A DNA stretch of 64,000 nt. Source: Arthrinium phaeospermum. Lineage: Eukaryota > Ascomycota > Sordariomycetes > Amphisphaeriales > Apiosporaceae. Position 1 is the stretch's first letter. Every line of letters starts with the position of its first letter. Of the stretch, positions 9,686-20,700 are shown in pieces. The position numbers were made by a program, and so were the translations under genes. The stretch covers positions 620,001 through 684,000 of the forward strand of contig QYRS01000002.1 in NCBI GenBank assembly GCA_006503535.1, read 5' to 3'. A model generated the notes under the pieces. The model was not told the origin of the DNA and searched no databases. It saw nothing but the letters and a program-made list of their open reading frames with translations.

Positions 9686-12600
9686 CTACACCGGGGCTAC
9701 TTGCAGAAAGTCGCTCAGTACAGCGACACGCGTCCGCGCGACATCGGATCCTTCATCTCCCATGACCTTCATGATGTTCAACATGCGAGCTACAGTATAT
9801 GAGTGTCAGTTTTCTGGTAGTCTAAGAGCATGTTGGTGGGTATAAGGAAGAGGGCTTGTGACGCGAGGCGGTCCCTACAGCTGGCAAACAGGAACATTTT
9901 AGGAGGGGAGGGGCCTCAAAATAAAGGGAAGTAGGGATGATGGAAGTTGCCTGGAAGCAAAAAAAAATGATGAGCCTTACTTATATCAGCCCGAGCCCTT
10001 GCAAACACCGGATCCCTTTCCGCCTTTTCGATATCCGTGGTGATTCCCCCGTCTGCTCCGTAAGAAGCCATAGGTACCCCGGCGGCCAGGGCATTGCTCT
10101 CCTTGAGAGCGTAATCGCGGAGGAGGTTTCCGATGCACAAAGCCTCGAGAAACGCGCGATGGTTGAAGACCCACCAAACACGGGCGTCGTGGTCGAAGAG
10201 GGTATAGAGCATGAAGAAGGCTGTGATGGCTTCGTGGGCGGCCTCGAGGGCCGCGCGGATGTTGACGGGGACATCTGGGCTCTCGGATGCGTGGACGAGC
10301 ATCAGGTTGTGGTAGTAGTTGCTCGTGAGGAACAGAGTCTGGCGTACGATCCGCTTGTTGTTGGCGGCGAGGTGGGCGAGAGATTCCGTGTCCCACGACC
10401 GGAAGACGTCGGGGAACGAGCGGTACACGGCTCGGAAGTCGCCAATCAGCTTCGACTTTTGCCGCTGCGTCGCGCAGATGGGCAGGTCCAGCGACCGCGG
10501 GCTGCAAATGGTTTCTTGTACCAGGTTCGCCAGGGTCCAGGATCCACGAATATACGCCGTGTCCGTAGGGTCTTCGCTGGCAATGCTCGACGAGTCGTCT
10601 GTCAGGTCCTCCACGTTTACGTCGTTGTGGGTTGCGCTGGGTGGCAGAGACAACAGCACAGTCATGAATGTGTCTTGCAGGAGGACTGCCTGCCACAGCT
10701 TGCGCCGCTGCGTCTTCTCAAACGGGGTAGCGTCAGGGGTAACTAGGAAAAGTCATATCAGCACATGGAATAAATCGCCTTTTCAGGAAATAAAATTCCG
10801 AGTACACTTACCAATCTTGGGGTCCCGGTGTAAGCCCATAGCATACGCCTGACGCATCAGTATGCCTGCAAATGCCCAACCGTCCGAGGCATGGTTATCG
10901 TTGATCAAAAAATAGCAGATGAGCACCATGGCCTGCACCGAACGGATCGATGCCGTACTGAGATACGAGCTCATGCGCAAAGCCTGGTTCGAAGCCGAGG
11001 CATAGAACTCGGCCGTCTGTTTGTGGTCCCTCGGGTTTGTCGAGGTGACGAACTGGGTGCCCATGGCGAGCATGACAAAGATGAGCGCCACGAGAGCAGC
11101 ATCGGATCGTTCTTTTTCCGCCTGTGGCAAGGACCAAAAGTGTTCGTAATCAGCGTAGAATGTCTGGCGATGGATCATGGGATAGATTGGATCGACACAC
11201 TCGAAGTACTGACCCAGTAGCATATCGGCCTGCATCTTCTCGGGCATGACGCCGATGACCTCGGGCAAGCCGCCTTCGCATGTCCAGTAGTTGGCAAACG
11301 GGTGTTCGGACCCGATCCCGAACACGTTCGAGGCCGTGGGCAGGGACCACGGGACATTGGACAAAAGACCCGTGGACAAGGCGACGGAGCCCCGGGCTGC
11401 TGTGACACGGCCCATGGGAAGACCCCTGTCTGCGATATTGGGCACAGGCGGTCGGACATCTCCCCCCAAATCAGCCATGGACATCTTCTTTTTGGGCGGT
11501 TTGGTCATCCTCCGGCTATTCGTTGCCGAGCGAGTTGTCTCCCTAGATATATACATGTATGAGTCATGCCGCCGGGGACTACGTAGAGAGAGGACAAGCG
11601 GCCAATAAAAGCAAACTCACTCGAGTAGGTTCGCAACATGTGCATATTGGCACTCGGTCTGCCGCTTGATGCCTAGATCGCTAACATCAGCCTCCATCCA
11701 CGGGTACAATCCGATGATGCGGAAATATAGGGAGGTATATACTAACAGGCCAAGCAGTGTGGCCGGCCTCTATCGCACTGTTTTCGAGTCGGTCAGCATG
11801 AAGAGGTTACACCTGTTGATGGAATTGACCAATGTTGCTTCTGGTCGGCCGTGTGTGCCCCTACATCTACACTTCAGATCTGCAGTATCTGTATGTAGTA
11901 TGTGTGGATACACGAGTGCCCGGATGTGCACTCGCCAAACGGGCTTGGGACCAATCATTGGAGATGGTCCCTAGAGACACTTGTCACACAAGAAATTGGG
12001 TGAGACAGTGACGGGCTATGTTATGCGCATGGATTGCTTGCTCGCTTGCTTGATTGACTGCCTGCCTGACTGATCACACCACACGCGCCACAGTATAAGT
12101 ATATACAAACCCTGGTTTTTTACAGCCGGCTTGCTCTCGCCGTAATCATCAGGGAGGGAAATGCCAAAGGGTCAAATGTGAAATAAGGAAGAAACATAGC
12201 ACGAGTAGTAGTTCGCGATCCGCAATTTTCATCTGAAGCGGTTGTAATAGGTAATAGAGTGGCCAAGAAACGCCATGTTACGGTAGATAAGAAGAAGGGG
12301 GGAAAAAACTCACTTTCGTTTTGCGCTCTACGCATTCATGGCACGACAGAGTCGGCTTATTGCGCTTTTGCTTCTTCCTCGAGGGCTCCGAGGCCTCGGC
12401 GGCGCCCACGCTGCCGTCTCGGTCGTCAATTTCATTCTTGACGTGGAAGGACGACGAGGGCGACGAGTAGATGGTATTGGCCGAGGTGGGCGTCAGGATG
12501 ACCGAACCGGTCGGCGACGTGACCGACCCCGGGTGCTGAGGCGGTGGTATTATTTGCTGTTGCTGTTGCGGCTGCTGCTGCGGTGGCGGTTGCGGTTGCG

Positions 12601-12694
12601 GTTGATAGTGCCCGTATTGTGGTGGTAGTTGGGGCAGCTGGGAGGAGGATGACGATGCCGGCGGTAGCACTTGCACAAAGTGCGACGAAGCCAT
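9686..12694 (-). CDS. Zn2Cys6 fungal-type transcription factor
   Basis: Likely nuclear, DNA-binding regulator of 686 residues from six exons: 12694-12314, 11777-11747, 11672-11621, 11542-10812, 10742-9981 and 9789-9686. All junctions keep phase and restore family sequence. Residues 1-110 are Pro/Gln-rich (repeat-like CAG/CCG tracts near 12540-12610). The binuclear zinc cluster occupies C118, C121, C128, C135, C138 and C145 (spacing 2-6-6-2-6) and is preceded by a basic KKQKRNKP patch. A second basic patch, PPKKKM, follows near residue 170. From about residue 262 (MLLGQYFECVDPIYPMIH) a fungal_trans regulatory domain extends through about residue 500. The C-terminus (DEGSDVARTRVAVLSDFL) lies in the last exon and resembles the end of this regulator family. 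Intron 1, 536 nt, is long for the lineage and splits the zinc cluster. The target genes are unknown, and no pathway cluster sits beside it. Confidence 0.91.
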
Positions 12695-13994
12695 GCGACA
12701 CGCAGGAAACCCGCCGGAGCGGTCTTTAACTCCCCTCTAAACGCCGAGTTTTTGCCCAAGCCCGAGGGAAGGGAAGCGCAGGGAGATACTGCTGCCGCCG
12801 CCCGGATTTAGTAATGGGAATTGGATTGAGGCTGAGACAAGCAAAGGGGGGGATTGAGGGGAACGGGATCTCCGGGAATAAGAGGGAGATTGGGGTGGGA
12901 ATTTGAGCTTGTTTTTGTTCCAAGAAACCCAAGAGTGGGCGCGGAAACGGAAAGCGGGCTGGGAATAACGGGCAATTGGAAATGGTCTGGGGAAGACAAA
13001 AGCCGGCGCAGCAGGTCTCACCAGGTGGTATTAAATCCCTATGTATTTATTTCGTCGGCGCCCGTCGGTAAGCACGAGGAAGGGAGCAAACAGTGTTTTT
13101 GGGGTCAAATCAATGGGGAACCAGAGGGGCAAAAAGGGCCAAGACACGTTCCCCGGATTGCATCTACCGGGCGGGCGAGAGAGAGAGAGAGAGAAGTTGT
13201 GGGCTGGCTGCCTCTTCCAGCCACAGGCTACTAGGCTAGCCCAGACAGATATATATAATTGGGTGCAATCAATTGATGCTGCTGCTGCTCTTTTAATGCC
13301 GCTCTCTCTATCTCACCCGCCACAACTATTTGCCCACGATGTGTCCTTTATGTCGAATTATCTCACTTCAATCTTCCTACAGACTTTGCTAAGCTGATCT
13401 GATCTCCAATGCAGCATCACCGATGACACGCTGGTGTTGTGGGGCCATCTTCGGACGAGTGCCATGCTGGAAATGAATCGGGGATGGCATCTTCCCTCCT
13501 CTGCGCCTTCCAGGTTCCAACTACGTCACCAACGAACGAGCAACAATTGCTTGCTTCGACTCCTAGTTCCGGGCTCTGGCATGATTGATTTATACAGTAT
13601 CGTCCATCTTCGCGAGCCGCATCATGAGGCGAAAGCCCTTACGCAACCCACGCGGGCGATAAGGTTAGTAAGCGCACGTGTTACCTGAACCTCGAGTATT
13701 CCAAGGTCGTTAGGCCGTTGGGTAGTCTCGCGTCATCTTCCGTAATTCGCAAGGGCGTGCTTGTTTCTTCAGGTCAAACTTTTCCAGCGTCGAATCGCCG
13801 AAGCTCCCTGCTGAGCTTGAGCCCCCCGCGGGCCGTGGGCAAACCGATTGAGAGTCTGTTCTGACTCGTTATCAGTAATTTGCTACGGCTTCCGTTACCC
13901 CTGCTATCGAAGTGAAATATACTACTGTAATTGACCTCGAGATTCTGCGGCCGGGGAGGGCTTGACGTAAGGAAGGCCCTCCTCTCTTTTTTTT
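12695..13994. other. Upstream region of the Zn2Cys6 gene
   Basis: About 1.3 kb without a supportable gene, lying between the transcription-factor start and the 3' end of the next minus-strand gene. It contains a dinucleotide repeat (listed separately) and several purine-rich tracts (12840-12900) that look like promoter or leader DNA. Confidence 0.5.
13177..13194. repeat. (GA)9 microsatellite
   Basis: An uninterrupted GA dinucleotide run about 480 bp upstream of the Zn2Cys6 gene start. Such tracts occur often in fungal promoters and vary in length between strains. Confidence 0.85.
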
Positions 13995-15275
13995 TCAGAC
14001 GAACGATGGCGGATGTTCTGTTTCCGGGTCCCAGTCGTCTTCCCACGCATCGTCAAACCCTTTGACGTGCTCTGGCGTCAGTCTTGCGCGTCTCTCAGGA
14101 TGCAGGAAGATGCTGAAGCATATTCCGGCTTCCACAAGGAGATCCAAGAGCAGCTCGGGCGGCCGCCACGGCGAACTGGGGTGGCCCCGAAGCTGAACGT
14201 CACCCGGGCCCTGCGGATCACGGCCGCTGGCGCTACTCGCACTACTCGAGTCGTGCTCGTCCTCTGCCTCCTCCTCTCCGTCGTGCCACTCCAGCGCTAC
14301 AACCCTAACCCGATTCAAGTTCTTAAGCTTGCTGTCCGGCCTTTTGAGTTCCTCTAACAGCGTCAGCAGCCAGTGCGGTTGAGATATATCGCCGTCCTCG
14401 TCGAGGAAGTCGACATAGCCGCTGTCATCGTAGAAAACCTCGAGCTCCTCCAGGCTCTGGGGCAGGCACCGGGACACGTGAGTATTGGAAATCAGGCCGA
14501 CCAAGAAGACCTGGTGGATGGACAGGCTGCGCAGGCGCTCGAAGTCCTCGAGATCGACCGCGTCGCCGTAGCCAAGGCCCTCATGATCCAGGGGCGGGCG
14601 GGTGAAGACCAACTTCTCGAGCGACCCGGCGTGGGCGGCCACGCAGCGGCGCGCCGCCTCGCAGGTAAACTCCACCGCGGGCTCGCCCTCGTACCGCCCG
14701 TCCCATTCGGCCTGGTTGGCCTCGTACCACAGCTCCCGCAAGGCCCGCGGGAACTTCAGCAGCTCTTTCAGCGCCTCTTCGTGCGCGCCGCAGTGGAGCA
14801 GACGCATCGTTTGGATCGTCGATGTACCCACGGGGCTCTCACCCCCCTCAAACTCGGTGGCGTGCCATGCTGCGTACCCACGGAGGTCCAGGGTGTCCAA
14901 GCTCGGCAGCCAGAATAGCCGGTAGACATCCGCGATCGTTTTGTCTCCCGGGAGGTAGATGGAAGCGTAGCGAACGTAGTCGCCGAGCTCCTCGTGCTCT
15001 GCCACTGTCCTCATGAACTTTTCCCAGCCACGGTAGCTCGTGAGGAGCGGCACGTACTCGTACAGCTGACTGATGAGAGCCGCATACAGATGTCGGCACG
15101 AGCGCACCAGAGAGCTCACCGCATGGATCTTATCAAAGGAAGCGCGATCATGCTCTTTGAGTGCGCGTGTCCAGCAATGGAACGGGCGCCCCGTAATGTT
15201 CAGTAGTGGGTACGGTCTGAGGTGCGAGCAGATCTCAAGCAACAACTCGTTGGAAAGATCCAAAATTCCGGGCAT
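13995..15275 (-). CDS. Probable F-box-like protein
   Basis: Single-exon protein of 426 residues. It begins at ATG 15275 with MPGILDLSNELLLEICSHLR, which fits the start of an F-box (LP.E.L..I...L), here followed by a short insertion and then helical segments (VSSLVRSCRHLYAALIS) like the second half of an F-box. The remainder has irregular Leu-rich segments (LPSLDTLDLRGY, LRSLSIHQVFLVGL, SLEELEVFYDD) of the kind seen in fungal F-box/LRR-like proteins, and an acidic, Ser-rich stretch near residues 330-350. If correct, it would be a substrate adaptor for an SCF ubiquitin ligase through Skp1. The F-box match is by eye and weak. F-box proteins of this type are lineage-specific, and the substrate is unknown. 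The reading frame itself is convincing by length and composition. Confidence 0.68.
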   Translation of the reverse strand: MPGILDLSNELLLEICSHLRPYPLLNITGRPFHCWTRALKEHDRASFDKIHAVSSLVRSCRHLYAALISQLYEYVPLLTSYRGWEKFMRTVAEHEELGDYVRYASIYLPGDKTIADVYRLFWLPSLDTLDLRGYAAWHATEFEGGESPVGTSTIQTMRLLHCGAHEEALKELLKFPRALRELWYEANQAEWDGRYEGEPAVEFTCEAARRCVAAHAGSLEKLVFTRPPLDHEGLGYGDAVDLEDFERLRSLSIHQVFLVGLISNTHVSRCLPQSLEELEVFYDDSGYVDFLDEDGDISQPHWLLTLLEELKRPDSKLKNLNRVRVVALEWHDGEEEAEDEHDSSSASSASGRDPQGPGDVQLRGHPSSPWRPPELLLDLLVEAGICFSIFLHPERRARLTPEHVKGFDDAWEDDWDPETEHPPSFV

Positions 15276-16553
15276 AGCGGAGATGCCACTCGCAAGAATT
15301 CAAGGCCCCTTGAGCCGCGGGTGATATCTATGCAGGTTGGCGGTGTGAATGGGGTCGACACGTATGTAAGTATCTTGCTTGCAACGTCTAGCACTGGTAG
15401 AGATCCCGCTGCCCGCCTGGTAAGTGTTTAAAATTAGGAGCCTAGCAGGCTTTCCGGCTGGGGGAGCCCCGCTCGGGGCCACTTGTAAACATCAATAATA
15501 CAAGTAAATAACAAACATGAGCCAGCCATTTCTCTTTCGCGACAAGTCTATTGAAGTAATAAGGTCATCACATGAAGAGTCAGCCTGTCGTCCCTACTGG
15601 ATGGTGGTGTACTATAACCATGGGAAGGGGATATACGACCCCCATAAATTCGGCCACAATTCCTCTCCATAATATGGGTTACATAAACACGTATCACTCG
15701 GTCACACCGACTGCGGCGCAGCTTCAAATGCGCCTGCAAATTCTGCCAGCGCTAGTTATAGGTAGTTGGTTGACTGAATGCAGGCGTGTACGGCAATTGC
15801 GCCAGGCTGAAAATGACGGAGAATAAGTTGGTGGTTGGTGCCGGAGCTCAAAGTGTTGGCGGAGACACACAAGATGGAGAGCAGTTATCGTAGGTGCGGC
15901 TGTAATAGCGTGTATTATATTTTCGGTAATACAGCAAGAATGCCAAGCATGTCATATCCCCTGTGAACGGCCAATCCAAAGCAATCAATCTTTATTGAAT
16001 TGGGTGAGTCCTCATGCCGTTCTCATAGTATAGGCTATCTAGCCTTGACTATGTATGTATGCTTGTGTCAGATGGCTTCAAGTAACTCAAATAGATATCC
16101 CTAGGCTCTGGTAGTCCCTCAGTCATCTCGCCCCAGAAGATGGCTCTTGTCAAGCAGGCAAGTCCTGAGAATGCCAATCCGTCCGCGATACTTCATCAGA
16201 AGAGTAGCGAGCCTTTCAAATATCGCCCGATCACTTTCTCTCACCCCAGCATCGCCGCCCACTGAAGAACTAAAAAATCAAATAATAAAAATAGTAATAA
16301 TAATCATAAAACGATTGGAATTATGCCCGCAGTAATTACGCCCGTTCAGACCCAACGCCATCGCAATGCTTAGATGTTCAAATATGGACAGTATGACTGT
16401 TTGTATATAGCAACAGTGTGTTGCGTTTGTCGTATGTGGTAGTCGACAAGAGTGATATATCGTTTTGAGGTATGTTTTGCCGAATTTTCGGAGTAGTTGT
16501 GACCATCAGGGTTTCGATTCGTGTCCTACTCGGTGGGACTACACATCAGCAGT
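15276..16553. other. Intergenic DNA upstream of the F-box-like gene
   Basis: About 1.3 kb. The half next to 15275 should hold the F-box-like promoter, and the half near 16553 the 3' end of the next gene. An AT-rich stretch with repeated aataat and aaaat (16270-16310) is the only notable composition. No gene seen. Confidence 0.5.
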
Positions 16554-17777
16554 CTAGATCGGATGTGCCGGCTTAACACCGTCCATGTCCTGCACCCCTT
16601 CGTCGTCGTCGACTTCCAGCTTCTTGATCTTCTTGGAATGGTTGTTCGACGCACCAGCATCTCGCCGCATACTCATCGGGCGGTAACTCCGAATCTTGGG
16701 CGGCTCCTGCGGCGCGAGGCCGTTGGGGTATTCCTTGTGCACCCGCTCCACCTCCTTGTCCGCGATCTCTTTGGTCTCCCCCAGGCGCTGCTTGACCTTC
16801 TCGATCTCGTCGCCGCATTCTCCGTCACGGAGAAATTGGTGTGCGGCTCGTTCGCACATGGACTGCACGAACTCCAACCCCTTGTCCAGGTCGTCGTAAA
16901 CATCAGGCCCGTCTTGGTTGAACAGACCCATGCCGCTTCTCGAATACGGGCTGCTGGCAGCGCCGGGGCGTCTGTTAGCCATCGACGAATAAAAGTACCC
17001 AGATCCCCCCAGCCGTGGCGTCAGGCCCAGCTCGTGGGTGCCCACTGTGTGGAGTTGTATTTCCTCGGGGCCTCCTTTATTGGGTTGTTTCGACGCCAAA
17101 AAGGGATCTGCCGCGATCAATGCGTCGCCAGGATTGATTGACTCTCCCTGTCGCTGTTCCTCGTCTTCGTGCATCTCGAGCTCGGCCAATCGCTTAATCT
17201 GCGCGACCTTGGCGGCCATTTTGGCTTTCCTCATCATATTCCTCGATGCCGATACGAATTTGACCAGTTCCTCGAAGAAGGACTGGACGTAGCTGTCGTA
17301 ATAGACCAGTATCATACTGCGAGATCGATACTTTGGCACGGCACCCTCGGCGCTGACCATCGAGTCCGTCTTTTGACGCTTCTTGAGGGTAGCTCGTACG
17401 CGCCGCTGCGCTGTCGCGACGACGTCGTTCCTTTGGCGCTGGCGCACAGAGGTTGTTTGGCTTTCACCGCCCGGACTCGACGGCGGTTGCGCAGGTTTCT
17501 GCGCGTCATTATTGGTTTGTGTGGGGGTTGGGATGATGCCGTCTTGTGGAGGCGGTATCGGATCTGAGGGGTAGGCGGCTGGGTCGTCTCCGGGCTTGAG
17601 GGACTCGGTCGAGCCTTTGTTCTTCAACGATCGCGTCGATGAGCGCAGATGGTCTTCTGAGAGCTTGGCCAGGTCCAGCTGGCGTTGCTCAATCTGCCCG
17701 TTGAGCTCATCCAGCCTCTTTAGCCAGTCCGGAATGCCGTTGACCAGCCCGTTCAGAGGGCTATTTAGAGGATCCAT
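16554..17777 (-). CDS. Conserved filamentous-fungal orphan protein
   Basis: Single-exon protein of 407 residues starting at ATG 17777 (MDPLNSPLNGLVNGIPDWL). The frame stays open upstream to 17846, but only from a TTG codon, so the ATG is preferred. The N-terminus is a predicted amphipathic/coiled segment (WLKRLDELNGQIEQRQLDL). A Pro/Ser-rich linker follows, then a basic region (RRVRATLKKRQK) and a conserved-looking core (YYDSYVQSFFEELVKFVSASRNMMRKAKMAA, split here into its helices). The later part includes VYDDLDKGLEFVQSMCERAAHQFLRDG and a charged helical stretch, ending in a basic patch (NNHSKKIKKL) and an acidic tail. The basic clusters would suit a nuclear protein. I recall similar N-termini in uncharacterised proteins of other ascomycetes, but no function. 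No domain name is assigned. Confidence 0.78.
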   Translation of the reverse strand: MDPLNSPLNGLVNGIPDWLKRLDELNGQIEQRQLDLAKLSEDHLRSSTRSLKNKGSTESLKPGDDPAAYPSDPIPPPQDGIIPTPTQTNNDAQKPAQPPSSPGGESQTTSVRQRQRNDVVATAQRRVRATLKKRQKTDSMVSAEGAVPKYRSRSMILVYYDSYVQSFFEELVKFVSASRNMMRKAKMAAKVAQIKRLAELEMHEDEEQRQGESINPGDALIAADPFLASKQPNKGGPEEIQLHTVGTHELGLTPRLGGSGYFYSSMANRRPGAASSPYSRSGMGLFNQDGPDVYDDLDKGLEFVQSMCERAAHQFLRDGECGDEIEKVKQRLGETKEIADKEVERVHKEYPNGLAPQEPPKIRSYRPMSMRRDAGASNNHSKKIKKLEVDDDEGVQDMDGVKPAHPI

Positions 17778-20700
17778 CACGCGCTCCGTTATGTTGTGCC
17801 TGGCAGCCCAACGGCGTACAGGTAAGGCGCCTAGTAGCGAACGCAATGTACGTTATGCGGATGGAAAGTTTGGGTAGCTGTCAACGGTTCGACATGTGGT
17901 TCGACAAGCTTCGACTCGGATTGGGCAGTGGCGGAGGTGGCAGTCACAGCTGGCAGACAGCAAGGTTGCAGTGGTAGGTGGTCAGGAGCTAGCAGCATCA
18001 CCAATCGTGGCCAAAGTCGAGCGCTCTCTTTCTCTCTCCTCTCCCTCTCTCGTAAAGACGTCAGCCGTGGCAGCAAACAATGCCGGAATTTAGGAGGCAG
18101 ATTTGGATGAAAGATGGTCCAACTGCTGGATGAGTCGAATTGAACCAAAATGGGTTGATTAAAAGCAGGTAGATCGGATTCAAGAGATTAATATGGACGA
18201 GCAATGTGTAGGCGGGTCTTCCTGCTGCTCCAACTTATGTTGCATGGGGGGGATCCTTGCTCGGTCCCGCGCCAGATTTCAACCTCTGGCGAGTCACCCG
18301 CTCGACGAATCCCACCGGTACTTAAAACATCAAAAGAGAATACTCCGAAGCTTGCCATTATGAGGCAAATTAATTGGTTTCATTAATGCTGAGATGTGCA
18401 GCTGCCTAGATATTTTATGAATAGATAGGAATAAAATATAGAAAAGCGTGTTCCTACGAGTAGCCGGAATACCTCAAATGTAAGTTGTGAAGTAGTTAGT
18501 TGTTGTTATGGATCCTGACATTCGCGTTCCCCTCAAGTCGTGGATTCACTTGTAATGCATGTCGACGAAAGAGGTGTCGTTGCCCACCTGTCCTGCTAGC
18601 CTGCGCCAGTTAAATCCTCCAGCAAATCAGCCCAGCTCGTAGGCGGTTAGGAGTCCGAACGGGTCGATCGGCCGCTAAGACCTTGGGCAAGCTCTCCCGC
18701 TGAGCCCGGCTGATAAGCCAAGACAGAAGGCGAATAGAAGGCCCAGGTTGTGTCAGTCGATAAACGATGGCATGTGCCGTTGGGCTAGGTAGGTGGTTAA
18801 TGCGTTGAAGCCCATGTATTGAGTGCGTGCAGTGCAGAGTGCAGGCGGTGGCTGGGCAGGGAGCCCTGGGGGCCTGCACTTGTCTGGCTGGCTCCCGTCG
18901 GATTTAAGGAAAAGTTCCACATCAATGCGATCGCGAGAGAAAAATTACATTGGTTGGAGCACAGCATAAGACACAAAACAGGGGGGAAACGTGGCAGTCA
19001 GATGAGGGAGGGGGTGGGAGTTAGGCGTGACAAGGAGAAGTCGGTCTGTCTGTCTGTCCGTCTCTGCTGCTGGAGGGTCGGGACCTTAGGGGGGTGAAAA
19101 GGCCGTCCATCTCTGCAGCTGCAGGAATGCGGCGCGGTCGGGGGGCCACGAACAGGGTCAACACTGCACCGATTGAAATTGATATCCAAGGGCAAAAGGA
19201 AATACGATGCATGCAGCACAGTCCCGTGATATCCTGTCGTGATCAATCTACCATCTAAACAGTGGAGGCATGGATTCGGCCTTCCAGAAAACCTAAAGAA
19301 CCGGATCGACGACGGCATATATTGCGCAAGGCCTATGGGCGATCTTCTCGGGGTGCCCATGCAAGCAGCATAGACGACTATATTCAAGGCAGCTAGCTCT
19401 CTATTCCTGGAGCTTGGGGCTCAAACAGGCTAACCCCGGTGGTGCTTCTTCATAACTGCTCCTATTTTTGGCTAGTTAATCGCTCAGTTCCTGCGGCAAT
19501 ACTCCGGTTGGTGTTGCCGCTCCTGTGCATCCAACCCCTCCATTGCATCCAATTGGCCAGTTCGTCTAAGGTCGGCGACCTGAAAGCATGCACAGAGCCA
19601 AATGATGCTTGCTCTACATACGGAGTATTGGAATACCTACATATGCAAGGAAGCCTCCGCTTTCCCCTATGCAAACCCTTTCTTGTTGCCGCCTCCCTAC
19701 ACGCAGCATCGTGAAGTCGTCATGACCATGTACAATTATTCGGCGGAATAAGAGCGTTTCCCCCCCTTCGCCGCCTGCCAATGGTCACTGTAGGACCCTA
19801 TCTAGCAGTCGTTCCCGCCTTGCGCTACCATCACACGTTATGCATGCTACTTGACACGGCCGAAGCCCCGGCCAGCTCGACCAACTATCGTAGCCGCATC
19901 GAGCCCTTCCCGCATTTTCGTACCAGACACAGATCCAATGGCATCGCATCTCATCTCCCACCCCCACTGATACAGGTTGCAACATTGCAATGACACAATA
20001 TGGTTGACACTACCACTATTAACCTTTTATCTACGGCGGCCTCGCCGCCAGAGATTCGAGAGTCGAGGTCACATCGCCGAGGAGGCGATCACGGCAAGGG
20101 CACCACAAGGTGGGTGCAGTGGAAGCCCGACCGCGAACCACGGATTGAAAGATTCGGTACTGCACCCTGCCCTCGTATGCAAAGTTCCAGGCCAATTTGC
20201 ACATGCCTTTATGAAGGCAGTTGGCGCATGCGTGTCTGATAGGTACTGCTTGCGTCTCGACCGCTCGAGCATCTGGACGCTGCCGCCCGATGTGCCGGTG
20301 GGGGAATGAATGAATGCCGACGGAAGATCTGGACAGTGGAGGGCCGTGATTACGCATCAAGAGCTGAAACGGATAGGCGAAGGTAATGTATGCGTGATTT
20401 CGTAAGTAAAACGTCCTCATATTCGTGGATGTCCACTGATAGGCAGTCCTCGGTAGGGAAATGGCATGGTGTGCCGAGGGATGTGGGTGGTCGGCTTGGG
20501 GGGAAATATGCACACGACATCTCGTTCGGCAGCTCTTGGCCCATCGCTTCTGGTTCTGACTGGGCTGCTCCTTAACTCCAGATGCCTGGTTGACGTGGTA
20601 AGTGCAGACATCAAGGCTGACAATTCCGATTATATGAGTTCGTCTACATCTTCAAATTCATTCTCATGAAGCATATCCTCTTTCTTTACTGTCCTGGCTG

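Noticed and set aside
9916..9980. Read-through end of the Zn2Cys6 protein at the stop near 9916
   Set aside because: Splicing from 9981 to 9789 restores the family C-terminus (VARTRVAVLSDFL), whereas the read-through tail has no resemblance to the family.
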